Shown: positions 24,806 to 32,597 of the stretch, piece by piece
Numbering within the stretch: position 1 is the first letter of the stretch
Layout: every line of letters starts with the position of its first letter
Origin: CAWIJK01 sp963836375
GTDB lineage: Bacteria > Actinomycetota > Acidimicrobiia > Acidimicrobiales > RAAP-2
Assembly (NCBI GenBank): GCA_963836375.1
Contig: CAWIJK010000001.1
Span: 310,001 to 374,000 of the forward strand
Direction: 5' to 3'
Length of the DNA stretch: 64,000 bases
Made by a program: the position numbers and the translations under genes
The notes under the pieces: generated by a model
Databases searched by the model: none
Seen by the model: only the letters and a program-made list of their open reading frames with translations
Told to the model about the DNA's origin: nothing

Positions 24806-25986
24806 GCCCGGTGCGGGCCCCCGGGCACCGGGCGGTCATCGTCGGGGTGGCCACCTCGGACTACCCGGTCCTCCCCGATCTCTCCGAGCACGGGGTCCAC
24901 GGCCAGGCGGCCGACCGGGCCCTGGCCGATGCCGGACTGACCATGGCCGACGTCGACGGCTACGCCAGCGCCGGCTTCTTCCCGATGTACGCCGCCGGGG
25001 TCTGCGAGTACCTGGGTCTCCACCCCACCTACTTCGACGAGACCAACGCCGGCGGGGCCTCCTTCGAGGTCCTCGTCGAGCACGCCGCCTACGCGGTGGA
25101 GGCGGGGGCGGCCGAGGTGGTCCTCGTCACCTACGGCAGCGTCCAGCTTTCCCAGATGGGGCGTACCCTCGGGACGGGGGCGGCCAGCCGTGGGGGCGGG
25201 ACGGCGGCCCCGGGCCCGGCCATCCACGACGCGCTGTGGGGCAACACCTTGGTGGGCAACTACGCCCTGGCCGCCCGCCGCCACATGCACGAGTTCGGAA
25301 CCACCCCCGAACAGCTGGCGGCGGTGGCCGTGACCATGCGCCAGCACGCCGCGTCGAACCCCCAGGCCCAAAAGCGCGACCCGATCACCGTCGACGACGT
25401 GGTCTCGTCTCGCCTCGTGGCCGACCCGCTCCACAAGCTCGACTGCTGCGTGATCTCCGACGGCGGCGCGGCCTGCGTGGTCACCACGGCCGAGCGGGCG
25501 GCCGACTTGGACCGGGCCCCGGTCTACATCCTCGGTGGCGCCCACGCCACCACCCACCAGATGAACCTCTCGGCCATGGCGGACCTGACGGTGACCGGCG
25601 CCGCCCAGTGCGGACCCCTGGCGTTCGCCCGAGCGGGGGTGGCCCCGGCCGACGTCGACGTGGCCCAGCTCTACGACTCGTTCACCATCACCGTCGTGCT
25701 CACCGTCGAGGACCTCGGCTTCTGCCAGAAGGGCGAGGGCGGGGAGTTCGTGGCCGACGGGGGGCTCGGTTTGGGTGGACGGCTCCCCACCAACACCGAC
25801 GGCGGCGGGCTCTCGGCCTGTCACCCGGGCATGCGGGGCATGTTCTTGATCCACGAGGCCGTCCGCCAGCTCCGGGGGGAGGCGGGGCCCACCCAGGTGC
25901 CCGGGGCGACGGTCGCCGTGGCCCACGGGACCGGGGGCATGCTCTCGGCCAGCGCCACCCTCATCCTCGGGCGGGAGGCGCCGTGA
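24802..25986 (+). CDS. Thiolase-like (SCP-x/Ltp type) protein lacking an obvious nucleophilic Cys
   Basis: The 394-residue protein has the thiolase fold (AVIVGVATSDYP, TMRQHAASNPQAQ, DVDVAQLYDSF, GGGLSACHPGMRG). At the position where condensing thiolases carry the nucleophilic cysteine it reads TNAGGASFEVLVEHAA, with Ser/Ala and no Cys, as in non-condensing members such as the Ltp2 aldolase. The His of ACHPG is retained. It is followed by its own DUF35 gene with a 4-bp overlap. A retro-aldol or CoA-thioester binding role is therefore more likely than thiolytic cleavage. Confidence 0.85.
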   Translation: MSPVRAPGHRAVIVGVATSDYPVLPDLSEHGVHGQAADRALADAGLTMADVDGYASAGFFPMYAAGVCEYLGLHPTYFDETNAGGASFEVLVEHAAYAVEAGAAEVVLVTYGSVQLSQMGRTLGTGAASRGGGTAAPGPAIHDALWGNTLVGNYALAARRHMHEFGTTPEQLAAVAVTMRQHAASNPQAQKRDPITVDDVVSSRLVADPLHKLDCCVISDGGAACVVTTAERAADLDRAPVYILGGAHATTHQMNLSAMADLTVTGAAQCGPLAFARAGVAPADVDVAQLYDSFTITVVLTVEDLGFCQKGEGGEFVADGGLGLGGRLPTNTDGGGLSACHPGMRGMFLIHEAVRQLRGEAGPTQVPGATVAVAHGTGGMLSASATLILGREAP

Positions 25987-26432
25987 GCGCCGGGGGGGCC
26001 GCCGGGGCGGCGGCGGCCGACCCGAGACCGCCCAAGCCCAGACCGGCGCCGACCCCCGACCCCGACACCGCCCCCTACTGGTCGGCCGCCCGCGAGGGGC
26101 GACTGGTCATCCAGCGCTGCACCGCCTGCGGCGCCCACCAGCTCTACGGCCGCGACCGGTGCCTGGTCTGCCGCGGCCCGGTCGAGTGGGTGCCGGCCAG
26201 CGGCCGGGGCACCGTCTACAGCTTCACCGTGATCCGCCAGAACTACGCCCGACCCTTCCGCGACCAGATCCCCTACGTGGTCGCGTTGGTGGACCTGGCC
26301 GAGGGGCCCCGGGTGATGACCAACCTCACCGGCTGCCAGCCCGACGAGGTCACGATCGGCATGGCCGTCCGGGCCCGGTTCGAACCGGTCTCCGACGAAG
26401 CCGGCATCGCCCTGTTCGAGCCCGAGCGCTGA
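25983..26432 (+). CDS. Second DUF35 (Zn-ribbon plus OB-fold) protein
   Basis: This 149-residue protein starts at GTG 25983 with a Pro/Ala-rich leader of about 30 residues, then a zinc ribbon CTACGAHQLYGRDRCLVC (two CxxC pairs), and an OB-fold domain with GTVYSFTVIRQNY and IPYVVALVDL. It overlaps the thiolase-like gene upstream and is the last gene of the operon, followed by a bidirectional hairpin. Paired thiolase/DUF35 order occurs twice here, so each DUF35 is probably specific for its preceding thiolase-like subunit. Confidence 0.88.
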   Translation: MSAGGAAGAAAADPRPPKPRPAPTPDPDTAPYWSAAREGRLVIQRCTACGAHQLYGRDRCLVCRGPVEWVPASGRGTVYSFTVIRQNYARPFRDQIPYVVALVDLAEGPRVMTNLTGCQPDEVTIGMAVRARFEPVSDEAGIALFEPER

Positions 26433-26445
26433 GGCGCCGTCCCCC

Positions 26446-26483
26446 GTCCCGACACTGAGGTCGGGACCGCCGCTCAGCGGCGG
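26446..26483. terminator. Two hairpins between convergent genes
   Basis: GTCCCGAC (26446-26453) pairs exactly with GTCGGGAC (26460-26467) around loop ACTGAG. Immediately next, CCGCCGC (26467-26473) pairs with GCGGCGG (26477-26483) and its 3-nt loop is the stop codon of the HU gene on the minus strand. Both lack T tracts. Their position between converging operons indicates bidirectional termination. Confidence 0.6.
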
Positions 26484-26995
26484 CCGGCCGCCTTCTTGGC
26501 CGGGGCCCTCTTGGCCGCCGTCTTCTTGGCCGCGGTCTTCTTGGCCGCCGTCTTCTTGGCCGGGGCCCGCTTGGCCGCCGTCTTCTTGGCCGGGGCTCGC
26601 TTCACCGCCGCCTTCTTGGCCGGTGCCGCCTTCTTGGCCGGCGCGGGGAGGGCGCCCGCCTTCTTCACGTACTCGTCGATGATCGGGAAGGCGCCGCGGG
26701 CGAGCCTGGGGGCCTTGCTCGGGCTCATGACCGCGTCACGAAAGGCCTTGGCCGCACTGACCCGGACCTTCTTCGAGGCCTTGAACATCATCTGCTCGCC
26801 AGTGGCCGGGTTTCGGCCCATGCGCGCCGGGCGGTCCACCTTGACGAACTTTACGAACCCGGAGATGGCGATCGCCTCGCCCTTCGCCGTCACGCCGGTC
26901 ACCACCTCGGTGAACCCCTCAAGGACCCGGGACACGGTCTTGAGATCCACATCGGCCTGCACGGCCACTGCCTTCGCCAGCTCTCGTTTGTTCAT
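26474..26995 (-). CDS. hup: HU-family histone-like DNA-binding protein with Lys/Ala-rich tail
   Basis: Residues 1-90 are a canonical HU domain (MNKRELAKAVAVQADVDLKT; GFVKFVKVDRPARMGRNPATGE with the DNA-intercalating Pro). The C-terminal 60 residues repeat PAKKTAAK/KRAPAKK units, as in mycobacterial HupB/Hlp and other actinobacterial histone-like proteins, giving a histone-H1-like tail that compacts DNA. The ATG at 26995 gives the exact family N terminus; an upstream ATG adds only three residues. The upstream region has a 9-bp direct repeat GGGCAATTC at 27028-27044. A nucleoid structuring role is expected. Confidence 0.93.
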   Translation of the reverse strand: MNKRELAKAVAVQADVDLKTVSRVLEGFTEVVTGVTAKGEAIAISGFVKFVKVDRPARMGRNPATGEQMMFKASKKVRVSAAKAFRDAVMSPSKAPRLARGAFPIIDEYVKKAGALPAPAKKAAPAKKAAVKRAPAKKTAAKRAPAKKTAAKKTAAKKTAAKRAPAKKAAGRR

Positions 26996-27122
26996 GGGCG
27001 ACATTCTGGCCCATACCGGTACGGGTTGGGCAATTCGGGCAATTTCCGCAGTGAGGCCGTGCCCTGGCCACGGGTGACCCGGCGGGGGCCCACCCCGGGC
27101 CGACCGGGGCCGGCCGGGGTGT

Positions 27123-27794
27123 CTAGAGCCCGGCGATGCCCTTCCCGACGAGCACGACACCGAAGATGACGAACAGCACAGCCATCACGACGGCGTTGTT
27201 CTCGTCTAGCCACAACCTCCACTTGTCGAGCACCGGCTGGGCCTTTTCCCCGAGGACCACCATGGTCACGATCGGCGCGGCCACGCCGAGGACGGCCACC
27301 ACGACGTACACCGTCGTCGCGCCGATCTGCGCCGCGATCGACAGGCCCGCCGAGCCGACGGCCACGGCGGCCGCCAGCCCCACGACGAGGTTCTTGGGGT
27401 TGAAGGCCCCCACCGCCACCCCGACGACGAAGGACCGGGCGGCCGAGTAGCCGGCGATCCCGTCCATCCATTTGGGCGTCGACGGCTCCTCGCCCGACCT
27501 CGGCCGGCCACGGAACTTTCGGACGGCGGCCACCAACAGGGCCACTCCCAGGACCAGCATCACCCCGGCCGCCCCCCTCGAGGTGTCCGAACCGGCCGTG
27601 AGGTTGAGGGCACCGGCGATGGCGACGAAGCCGGCCAACACCGCGGCCACGCCGAGGACGAAGCCCACGAAATAGCTCGACGCGTTGAGCAGCGGCCGCC
27701 TGCTGAACAGCAAGAGGATCGCCGCGATGATGTTGATGGGCGAGATCGTCACCACCAGGGCGAGGGGGAGGATGTCCCCGATGACCGCCTTCAT
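27123..27794 (-). CDS. GAP/LysE-superfamily membrane protein
   Basis: The 223-residue protein has six predicted membrane helices and a central charged loop (RKFRGRPRSGEEPSTPKWMD). The first helix LPLALVVTISPINIIAAILLL and the repeat GVAVGAFNPKNLVVGLAAAVAV match GAP-family (Sap-like) members of the LysE superfamily, with two inverted-topology halves each with a Pro-Asn or Asn-Pro motif. Relatives export amino acids or glycolipid precursors, but no substrate can be read here. ATG 27794 is preceded by AGAGGGG. It diverges from the FKBP lipoprotein gene. Confidence 0.8.
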   Translation of the reverse strand: MKAVIGDILPLALVVTISPINIIAAILLLFSRRPLLNASSYFVGFVLGVAAVLAGFVAIAGALNLTAGSDTSRGAAGVMLVLGVALLVAAVRKFRGRPRSGEEPSTPKWMDGIAGYSAARSFVVGVAVGAFNPKNLVVGLAAAVAVGSAGLSIAAQIGATTVYVVVAVLGVAAPIVTMVVLGEKAQPVLDKWRLWLDENNAVVMAVLFVIFGVVLVGKGIAGL

Positions 27795-27900
27795 CGAACC
27801 CCTCTCGTCGGCTGCCGTGAAGCTACCGCCTGGACCGGGCACAGGAGACCGGCGCCGGCCGGGCGGGCGGGGCGGGGTGGCCGGCCCACCGCCGTTGCCA

Positions 27901-27928
27901 CCGGCGCCGGCGCCGGCGCCGGCGCCGG
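27901..27928. repeat. CCGGCG hexamer tandem repeat
   Basis: CCGGCG is repeated four times and followed by CCGG, giving overlapping self-complementary GGCGCC sites. It lies in the divergent promoter region between the LysE-type gene and the FKBP gene, 20 bp before the latter's start. The stretch can form hairpins or Z-DNA and is prone to slippage; a role in transcription is only a guess. Confidence 0.8.
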
Positions 27929-27947
27929 TGGCACTAGTCTCCCCGCC

Positions 27948-28460
27948 GTGCGACGACGACTGCTTCTCCTCTTGGCCCCGGCCGTCCTGGGCGCGGTCGC
28001 GCTGACCGCGTGCTCGAACAGCCCGACCGGCGGCTCGTCGACGACGACCACGACCCGGGCGGTCTCGGCACCGGCGGTGGCCAACGCCACCGACCTGAGC
28101 GTCGAGCCGGTCATCGCCGCCGGAACGCCGCCACCGCCCAAGGCCATCGTGACCAAGGACCTCGTCGTCGGCACCGGCAAGGCGGCCACGTTCACTGACA
28201 CGGTGCTGGTCCAGTACGTCGGGACGGACTACACCACCGGCAAGGTCTTCGACTCGAGCTGGCAGTACAACCAGCCCTCCAGCTTCTCCCTGAGCCAGGT
28301 GGTGCCCGGGTTTGCCAAGGGCATCGAGGGCATGAAGGTCGGGGGGCGCCGGGAGATCGTGATCCCCCCGGCGTACGGCTACGGCGCCGACGGCCGGCCG
28401 CCGGCCATCGCCCCCAACGAGACCCTGGTCTTCGTGGTGGACCTCAAGGCGATCGAGTAG
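27948..28460 (+). CDS. FKBP-type peptidyl-prolyl isomerase, lipoprotein
   Basis: The 170-residue protein starts at GTG 27948 with a lipoprotein signal (RRRLLLLLAPAVLGAVALTAC, acylated Cys at about residue 22), a Thr-rich linker and a single FKBP domain: VLVQYVGTDYTTGKVFDSSW, VVPGFAKGIEGMKVGGRRE and IPPAYGYGADG. The latter motifs form the active site of proline isomerases. It would fold or check exported proteins on the outer face of the membrane. Unlinked to neighbours by overlap. Confidence 0.92.
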   Translation: MRRRLLLLLAPAVLGAVALTACSNSPTGGSSTTTTTRAVSAPAVANATDLSVEPVIAAGTPPPPKAIVTKDLVVGTGKAATFTDTVLVQYVGTDYTTGKVFDSSWQYNQPSSFSLSQVVPGFAKGIEGMKVGGRREIVIPPAYGYGADGRPPAIAPNETLVFVVDLKAIE

Positions 28461-28493
28461 GCCGATCCCGGCCTCCGGGGGGGCACGGCGGGC

Positions 28494-28893
28494 TCAGCCG
28501 GCCCGGTCGCCGCCGGGGCCGGCCTGGATCTGGGACAGCGGCTCGTTCGTGTCCAGGTAGTCGCGCCAGCGGGTCACCAGCCCGTCGGCGTCGACCTCCA
28601 CCACGGTGGCCCCATGCATCACCACCGGCACCCCCTCGCCCTCGGCGGCCCCCGGACCGCGGTAGGTGGCGGTCCCGGTCCATTCGAAAACCGCCCAGTC
28701 CTCGCCCCCGCGGATCACGTCGACGCGCTCGGCGCCAGTCGGGGAACACGCTGGCCGTCAGCTCCGAGACCCCGCGGACGTCGGCGGTGGGCGCGGTGAC
28801 CGGGTCCTCGAAGGTGCGCTCGGTGGCGAACAGCGACTCGAAGCCGTCGGCGTCGGCCTCTTCGAACCGGCGTGCCCAGGCGTCCCAGTCCAT
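28494..28893 (-). pseudogene. SnoaL-like (NTF2-fold) protein, frameshifted
   Basis: From ATG 28893 (with GGGAGGAG 4 nt upstream) the sequence MDWDAWARRFEEADADGFES through SVFPDW is an NTF2-fold N-terminal half. The expected continuation AERVDVIRGGEDWAVFEWTG is in another frame; one surplus base near 28731-28740 separates the halves. Joined, they make about 132 residues, normal for a SnoaL-like hydrolase/isomerase or scaffold protein. It begins 18 nt after the acyl-CoA ligase stop, so both belong to one operon, and both are frameshifted. Confidence 0.7.
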
Positions 28894-28911
28894 GTGTCTC
28901 CTCCCGCCCCT

Positions 28912-30439
28912 CTACGGGGCCGAGGCGCCGGCCAGGCGTTGGCGCAGCGCCACCTTGTCGAGCTTGCCCATGGTGTTGCGGGGAAGTGGCTCGGTCACCG
29001 TCGTGAGCTGCCGGGGCCGCTTGTAGTCGGCCAGGCGGTCGGCCAGGAACGCGGCGATCTCGCCCAGTTCGAGGGTGGCACCGGGACGGAGCCGGACCAC
29101 CGCCGCGACGTCTTGGCCGAGGACCCGGTGGGGCACCCCAAGCACGGCCGCCTCGACGACGTCGGGATGCTCGTGGAGGGCGCCTTCGACCTCGATGGAC
29201 GAGATGTTGTAGCCGCCCCGGACGATCAGGTCCTTCTTGCGGTCGACCAGATAGAGATAGCCGTCGTCGTCCACGTAGCCGAGGTCCCCCGAATGGACCC
29301 AGTCGCCCCGCCAGGTGGCCGCGCTCGGCCTCGGGGTCGTTGTAGTAAAAGCGCTCCCCCTTGGGCACCCGGATGGCTACCTCGCCCACGACCCCGGGGT
29401 CCTGGTCGTCCCCGGCGTCGTCGAGCACCCTGATCCCGGCCGGGTCCATCGGCCGGCCGACCGAGCCGGGACGGCGCAGGGCCTCGCCCGGCGGCATGGC
29501 CACCACCGAGGTCCCGCCCTCGGTCAGGCCGTAGCCGTTCATGAGCATGGCCCGTGGGAACGCCGCCGCCAGGCCTTCCACCGCGTGGTGGGGCATCGGG
29601 GCGCTGCCGTAGATCACCATCCTCATCGACGAGGTGTCGACATCGTCGAGGGCACCCGATTCGAGCAGCAACAGGGCGTGGGCCGGCACCATCACCGTCC
29701 AGGCCGGACGCTCGGTGTCCACCAGCTCGGCGAAGCGACGCGGGTCGAAAGCCGGCAGGCACAGGTTGGTCAGGGCCAGGCGCAGGCACAGGGTCTGGGT
29801 CCCGTGGGTACCGATCAGGGTGGGCAGCGGGATCGAGTGGAGGAGTTTGCCGCCCCGCTCGATCGGGGTCAGTGGGTGCGCCACCATCGCACTGCGGTGG
29901 GTGGCCGCCACCCCCTTGGGGAGCCCGGTCGTCCCCGAGGTGTAGAGGATGTCGGCGAGGTCCCCGGGGCCCACCTCGACCTGGAACGGTGCGGGGTCGC
30001 CTCGGGCCAGCTCCTCCCAGTCGGCCTCCCGGGGCCCGCCCGCACCGGGGGCCACCAGTAGCGCCTTGGGCCCGGCGGCCACCTGGCGGGCCCGGGCGAG
30101 GTGGCCGGACCCGGCCACGATGGCCGCGGCGGCACTGTCGGCCACCAGGTGCTCGACCTCGCGACGCGACGATCTGGGGTTGACCGGCACGACCACGGCG
30201 CCGGCCCGCAGGACGGCGAAGTAGGACACCTGGTAGAGGGGCGCCTCCTCGTTGCCCACCAAGAGGGCCACCCGGTCGCCCCGGCCCACCCCGTGGGCCA
30301 CCAGGCCCCGGGCCACGGCCGAGGCCCGTCCGTCCCACTCGGCGTAGGTCATGGCCCGGCCGTCGGCCATCTGGAGGGCCACCCGGTCGGCGAATTGGGC
30401 GGCCACCGTGGCCAGCCGGGTCGGGAGCAGGTCGTCCAC
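28912..30439 (-). pseudogene. Acyl-CoA synthetase (AMP-binding ligase), frameshifted
   Basis: The N-terminal 370 residues from GTG 30439 contain the adenylate-forming motifs YTSGTTGLPKGVAATH and NGYGLTEGGTS. The C-terminal lid domain (WRGDWVHSGDLGY, KKDLIVRGGYNISSIEVEG, catalytic Lys in NTMGKLDK) is in another frame; the break is at 29312-29326, consistent with one extra base or two missing. Joined, the enzyme is about 508 residues, normal for the family that activates carboxylic acids as acyl-AMP and then acyl-CoA. A CTGAC-N6-GTCAG operator lies in its divergent promoter. It probably activates the acid degraded by neighbouring enzymes. Confidence 0.78.
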
Positions 30440-30454
30440 GTCCCAAAGGCTCTC

Positions 30455-30472
30455 ACTGACGGCGGTGTCAGT
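30455..30472. promoter_or_regulatory. Candidate operator ACTGAC-N6-GTCAGT
   Basis: ACTGAC (30455-30460) and GTCAGT (30467-30472) form a perfect 6+6 inverted repeat around GGCGGT, in the gap between the acyl-CoA ligase gene and the divergent binding-protein gene. TAAACT at 30472-30477 resembles a rightward -10 and the same bases read backwards give TAGTTT, so the site would block both promoters. It matches the sites at 20562 and 33894. Confidence 0.6.
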
Positions 30473-30585
30473 AAACTACGGCGGCCCGCCGGCCGGTCGG
30501 TGGCCCGGGGCCACCCCGGCCCCGGGGGTGCAGAGTCCAGTGGGTTGGGGCCAGCGGGTTCGGGCCAGTGGATGGAGGCCAGCGG

Positions 30586-31644
30586 ATGTCCAGCACACCG
30601 GCGCCGATCCTGATCGGGGTCCTCTACGACTTCCCCCAGGCCGACGGGGGCGCCTCGTTCGAAGAGGCGGTCCGCCTGGGCTTCGGCGAGGCGGGCGCGT
30701 CGGGGCGGATCGACCGCCCGGTCGAGCTGGTGACCCGCCACGCCCGGGGCCTGCCGTCGGGGTCGGCCCACGAGGTGGCCACCACCTTCGCCGCCCTGGC
30801 CGATCTGGGCGTGCTGGCCTCGATCGGGCCGTCCATCAGCGACAACGGCCTGATCGTCGGTCCGATGGCCGACGCCCTCGGACTCCCGTGCATCAACTAC
30901 ACCGGGGGCGAGCGGACCCGGGGGCCCTACATGTTCCACTATCCGGTCGGCTCTCTCGCCGAGGAGCCGGCGGTGCTGGTGCGCCACCTGGTCCGCCAGG
31001 GGTGTGCCAGCGTGGCCGCCATCTACGACAACACGCCGGTCGGGCGCGGCTACGCCGACTTCCTGCGCGAGGCGTGCGAGGCGGCCAGTCTGGAACTGAC
31101 CGGGACCGCAGCCGTGCCGGCCCTGGCCGAAGACGTCGGCCCGGCGGTTCGCCGGCTGCGCGGAGCACAGCCGGCGGCCCTCGTCTACCTCGGCCTCGGG
31201 GTGGCGGCCCGGGCGGTGGCCCTGGCGGTGGCCGCCGAGCACTGGGACGTCCGGGTGGTGGCCAACTCCTCACTCATGTTCGGCTACACCCGGCGCGACT
31301 GGCGCGAGGGCTGGGAGGGCTGGGTCTACGTGGACACCGTGGCCGACGACAACCACGAGCGCCAGCGCCTCGCCGAGCGCTCCCGGCGGACGGCGGCCGG
31401 CCCGGTGGGCGTGGCCGCCTACGACATCGGCCGGCTGCTGGGCGAGGCGGTGGCCCGCACGGCCCATCTGACCCGAGACGGCATCACCGAGGCCCTGGAA
31501 CGGGTCAAGCAGCTCCCGGCCGCCTCGGGCCTCGAGGGCACCACGATGGGCTTCGGCCACTACGACCACGGTGCGCTCAAGGGCCGCTACCTCGTGCTGC
31601 GGGCCTGGGAGGGTGGGCGGACGGTGCAGGTGGCCGACCAGTAG
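30586..31644 (+). CDS. Periplasmic-binding-protein-fold (branched-chain amino acid receptor type) protein without signal peptide
   Basis: The 352-residue protein has the two-lobe fold of ABC transporter receptor proteins for leucine/isoleucine/valine (PAPILIGVLYDFPQADGG, ASIGPSISDNGLIVGPMAD, VAAIYDNTPVGRGYADF, GVAAYDIGRLLGEAV). Unusually, no signal peptide, lipobox or membrane segment precedes it, so it seems cytosolic; no transporter permease is nearby. ATG 30586 follows GGAGG at a 7-nt spacing, which decides it over ATG 30568. Its promoter shares the operator of the acyl-CoA ligase. It may sense or sequester a pathway intermediate; that is inference. Confidence 0.8.
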   Translation: MSSTPAPILIGVLYDFPQADGGASFEEAVRLGFGEAGASGRIDRPVELVTRHARGLPSGSAHEVATTFAALADLGVLASIGPSISDNGLIVGPMADALGLPCINYTGGERTRGPYMFHYPVGSLAEEPAVLVRHLVRQGCASVAAIYDNTPVGRGYADFLREACEAASLELTGTAAVPALAEDVGPAVRRLRGAQPAALVYLGLGVAARAVALAVAAEHWDVRVVANSSLMFGYTRRDWREGWEGWVYVDTVADDNHERQRLAERSRRTAAGPVGVAAYDIGRLLGEAVARTAHLTRDGITEALERVKQLPAASGLEGTTMGFGHYDHGALKGRYLVLRAWEGGRTVQVADQ

Positions 31645-31669
31645 GGCGACGGGTCGCCCGGCGCCCCCC

Positions 31670-32590
31670 TCACCCAACCGGTGGGACCACGGCTCGGACC
31701 AGGCGGCGCATGCCCTCTTGCCAGGGGAGCTCGGTCGGGCCGAGGACCTCGTGCATCAAGGTCACGTCGGGCCACAGGGCCCACGGCGCCCGGGGGTCGT
31801 AGCGGATCTTGGCCTCGGCCCCCACCAGTTCGGCCAGGAAGGCGCAGTACTCCTCGGCGCTCACCGTCTCGCTGCCGGCCCAGTTGACGGTGAGCGGCGG
31901 CACGCTCGACACGGTGAGCGCCTTGATGCCGAGGCGCGCGTAGTCGTCCTCGTAGACCGGGTTGTAGTGGTTCGGCGCGTCGGGGTGGAGGACGACCTCC
32001 TCGCCGGCCACGATGCGGCGCAGCCGGTCGGCCGGCGCCCCACCCAGGGGCCCGTAGGTCGAGAAGATCCTGATGATGGTGACCGGCACCGAGTGCTCGA
32101 CGGCGGCGAAGCGCACCACCGCCTCGGCCGCGATCTTCGACAGGCTGTAGACCCCCAGATGGACGCCGGGCGGGTCGTCCTCTCGCAGCGGCCGCTGGCC
32201 CTGGTAGGCGTAGGCCGACCCGGTCGAGCAGAACACGAAGCCGGCCACGCCGCGTGAGGCGGCCACCAGTCGGCCCGAGGCCTGGGCGTTGACCTCGAAG
32301 GTCCGCTTCCAGTCGTCGGCCGCGGCGGGCCCGATACAGGCGGCGGCGTGGAAGACGTGGGTGAGGCCCTCGGGCAGCCCGGTCATGTCGAAGCTGGCGA
32401 TGTCGGCCACGATCGGCTCGATACCGGCATCTTCGAGGCGCGCCCGGTCCCCCTCGGCGCGGCAACGGGCCAGGCCGAACACCTGGTGGTGGCGGGCCAG
32501 GGCCCGGGCGACGGGGAAGCCGACCCGTCCGGTGGCCCCGGTCACCAGCACCCGCCAGCGCCCCTCGGGCGCCGGTCCCCTCGGCTCCAC
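31670..32590 (-). CDS. NAD-dependent epimerase/dehydratase (extended SDR)
   Basis: The 306-residue protein has TGATGRVGFPVARAL at the N terminus for NAD(P) binding, a Ser in CSTGSAYAYQG and the catalytic YSLSK. VNWAGSE and the C-terminal half suit a substrate domain that binds nucleotide sugars or related alcohols. The start is GTG 32590, 7 nt after the alcohol dehydrogenase stop, so it is the downstream gene of that operon. Relatives in catabolic clusters reduce aldehydes or ketones. Substrate unknown. Confidence 0.85.
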   Translation of the reverse strand: MEPRGPAPEGRWRVLVTGATGRVGFPVARALARHHQVFGLARCRAEGDRARLEDAGIEPIVADIASFDMTGLPEGLTHVFHAAACIGPAAADDWKRTFEVNAQASGRLVAASRGVAGFVFCSTGSAYAYQGQRPLREDDPPGVHLGVYSLSKIAAEAVVRFAAVEHSVPVTIIRIFSTYGPLGGAPADRLRRIVAGEEVVLHPDAPNHYNPVYEDDYARLGIKALTVSSVPPLTVNWAGSETVSAEEYCAFLAELVGAEAKIRYDPRAPWALWPDVTLMHEVLGPTELPWQEGMRRLVRAVVPPVG

Positions 32591-32597
32591 GGCGGGC

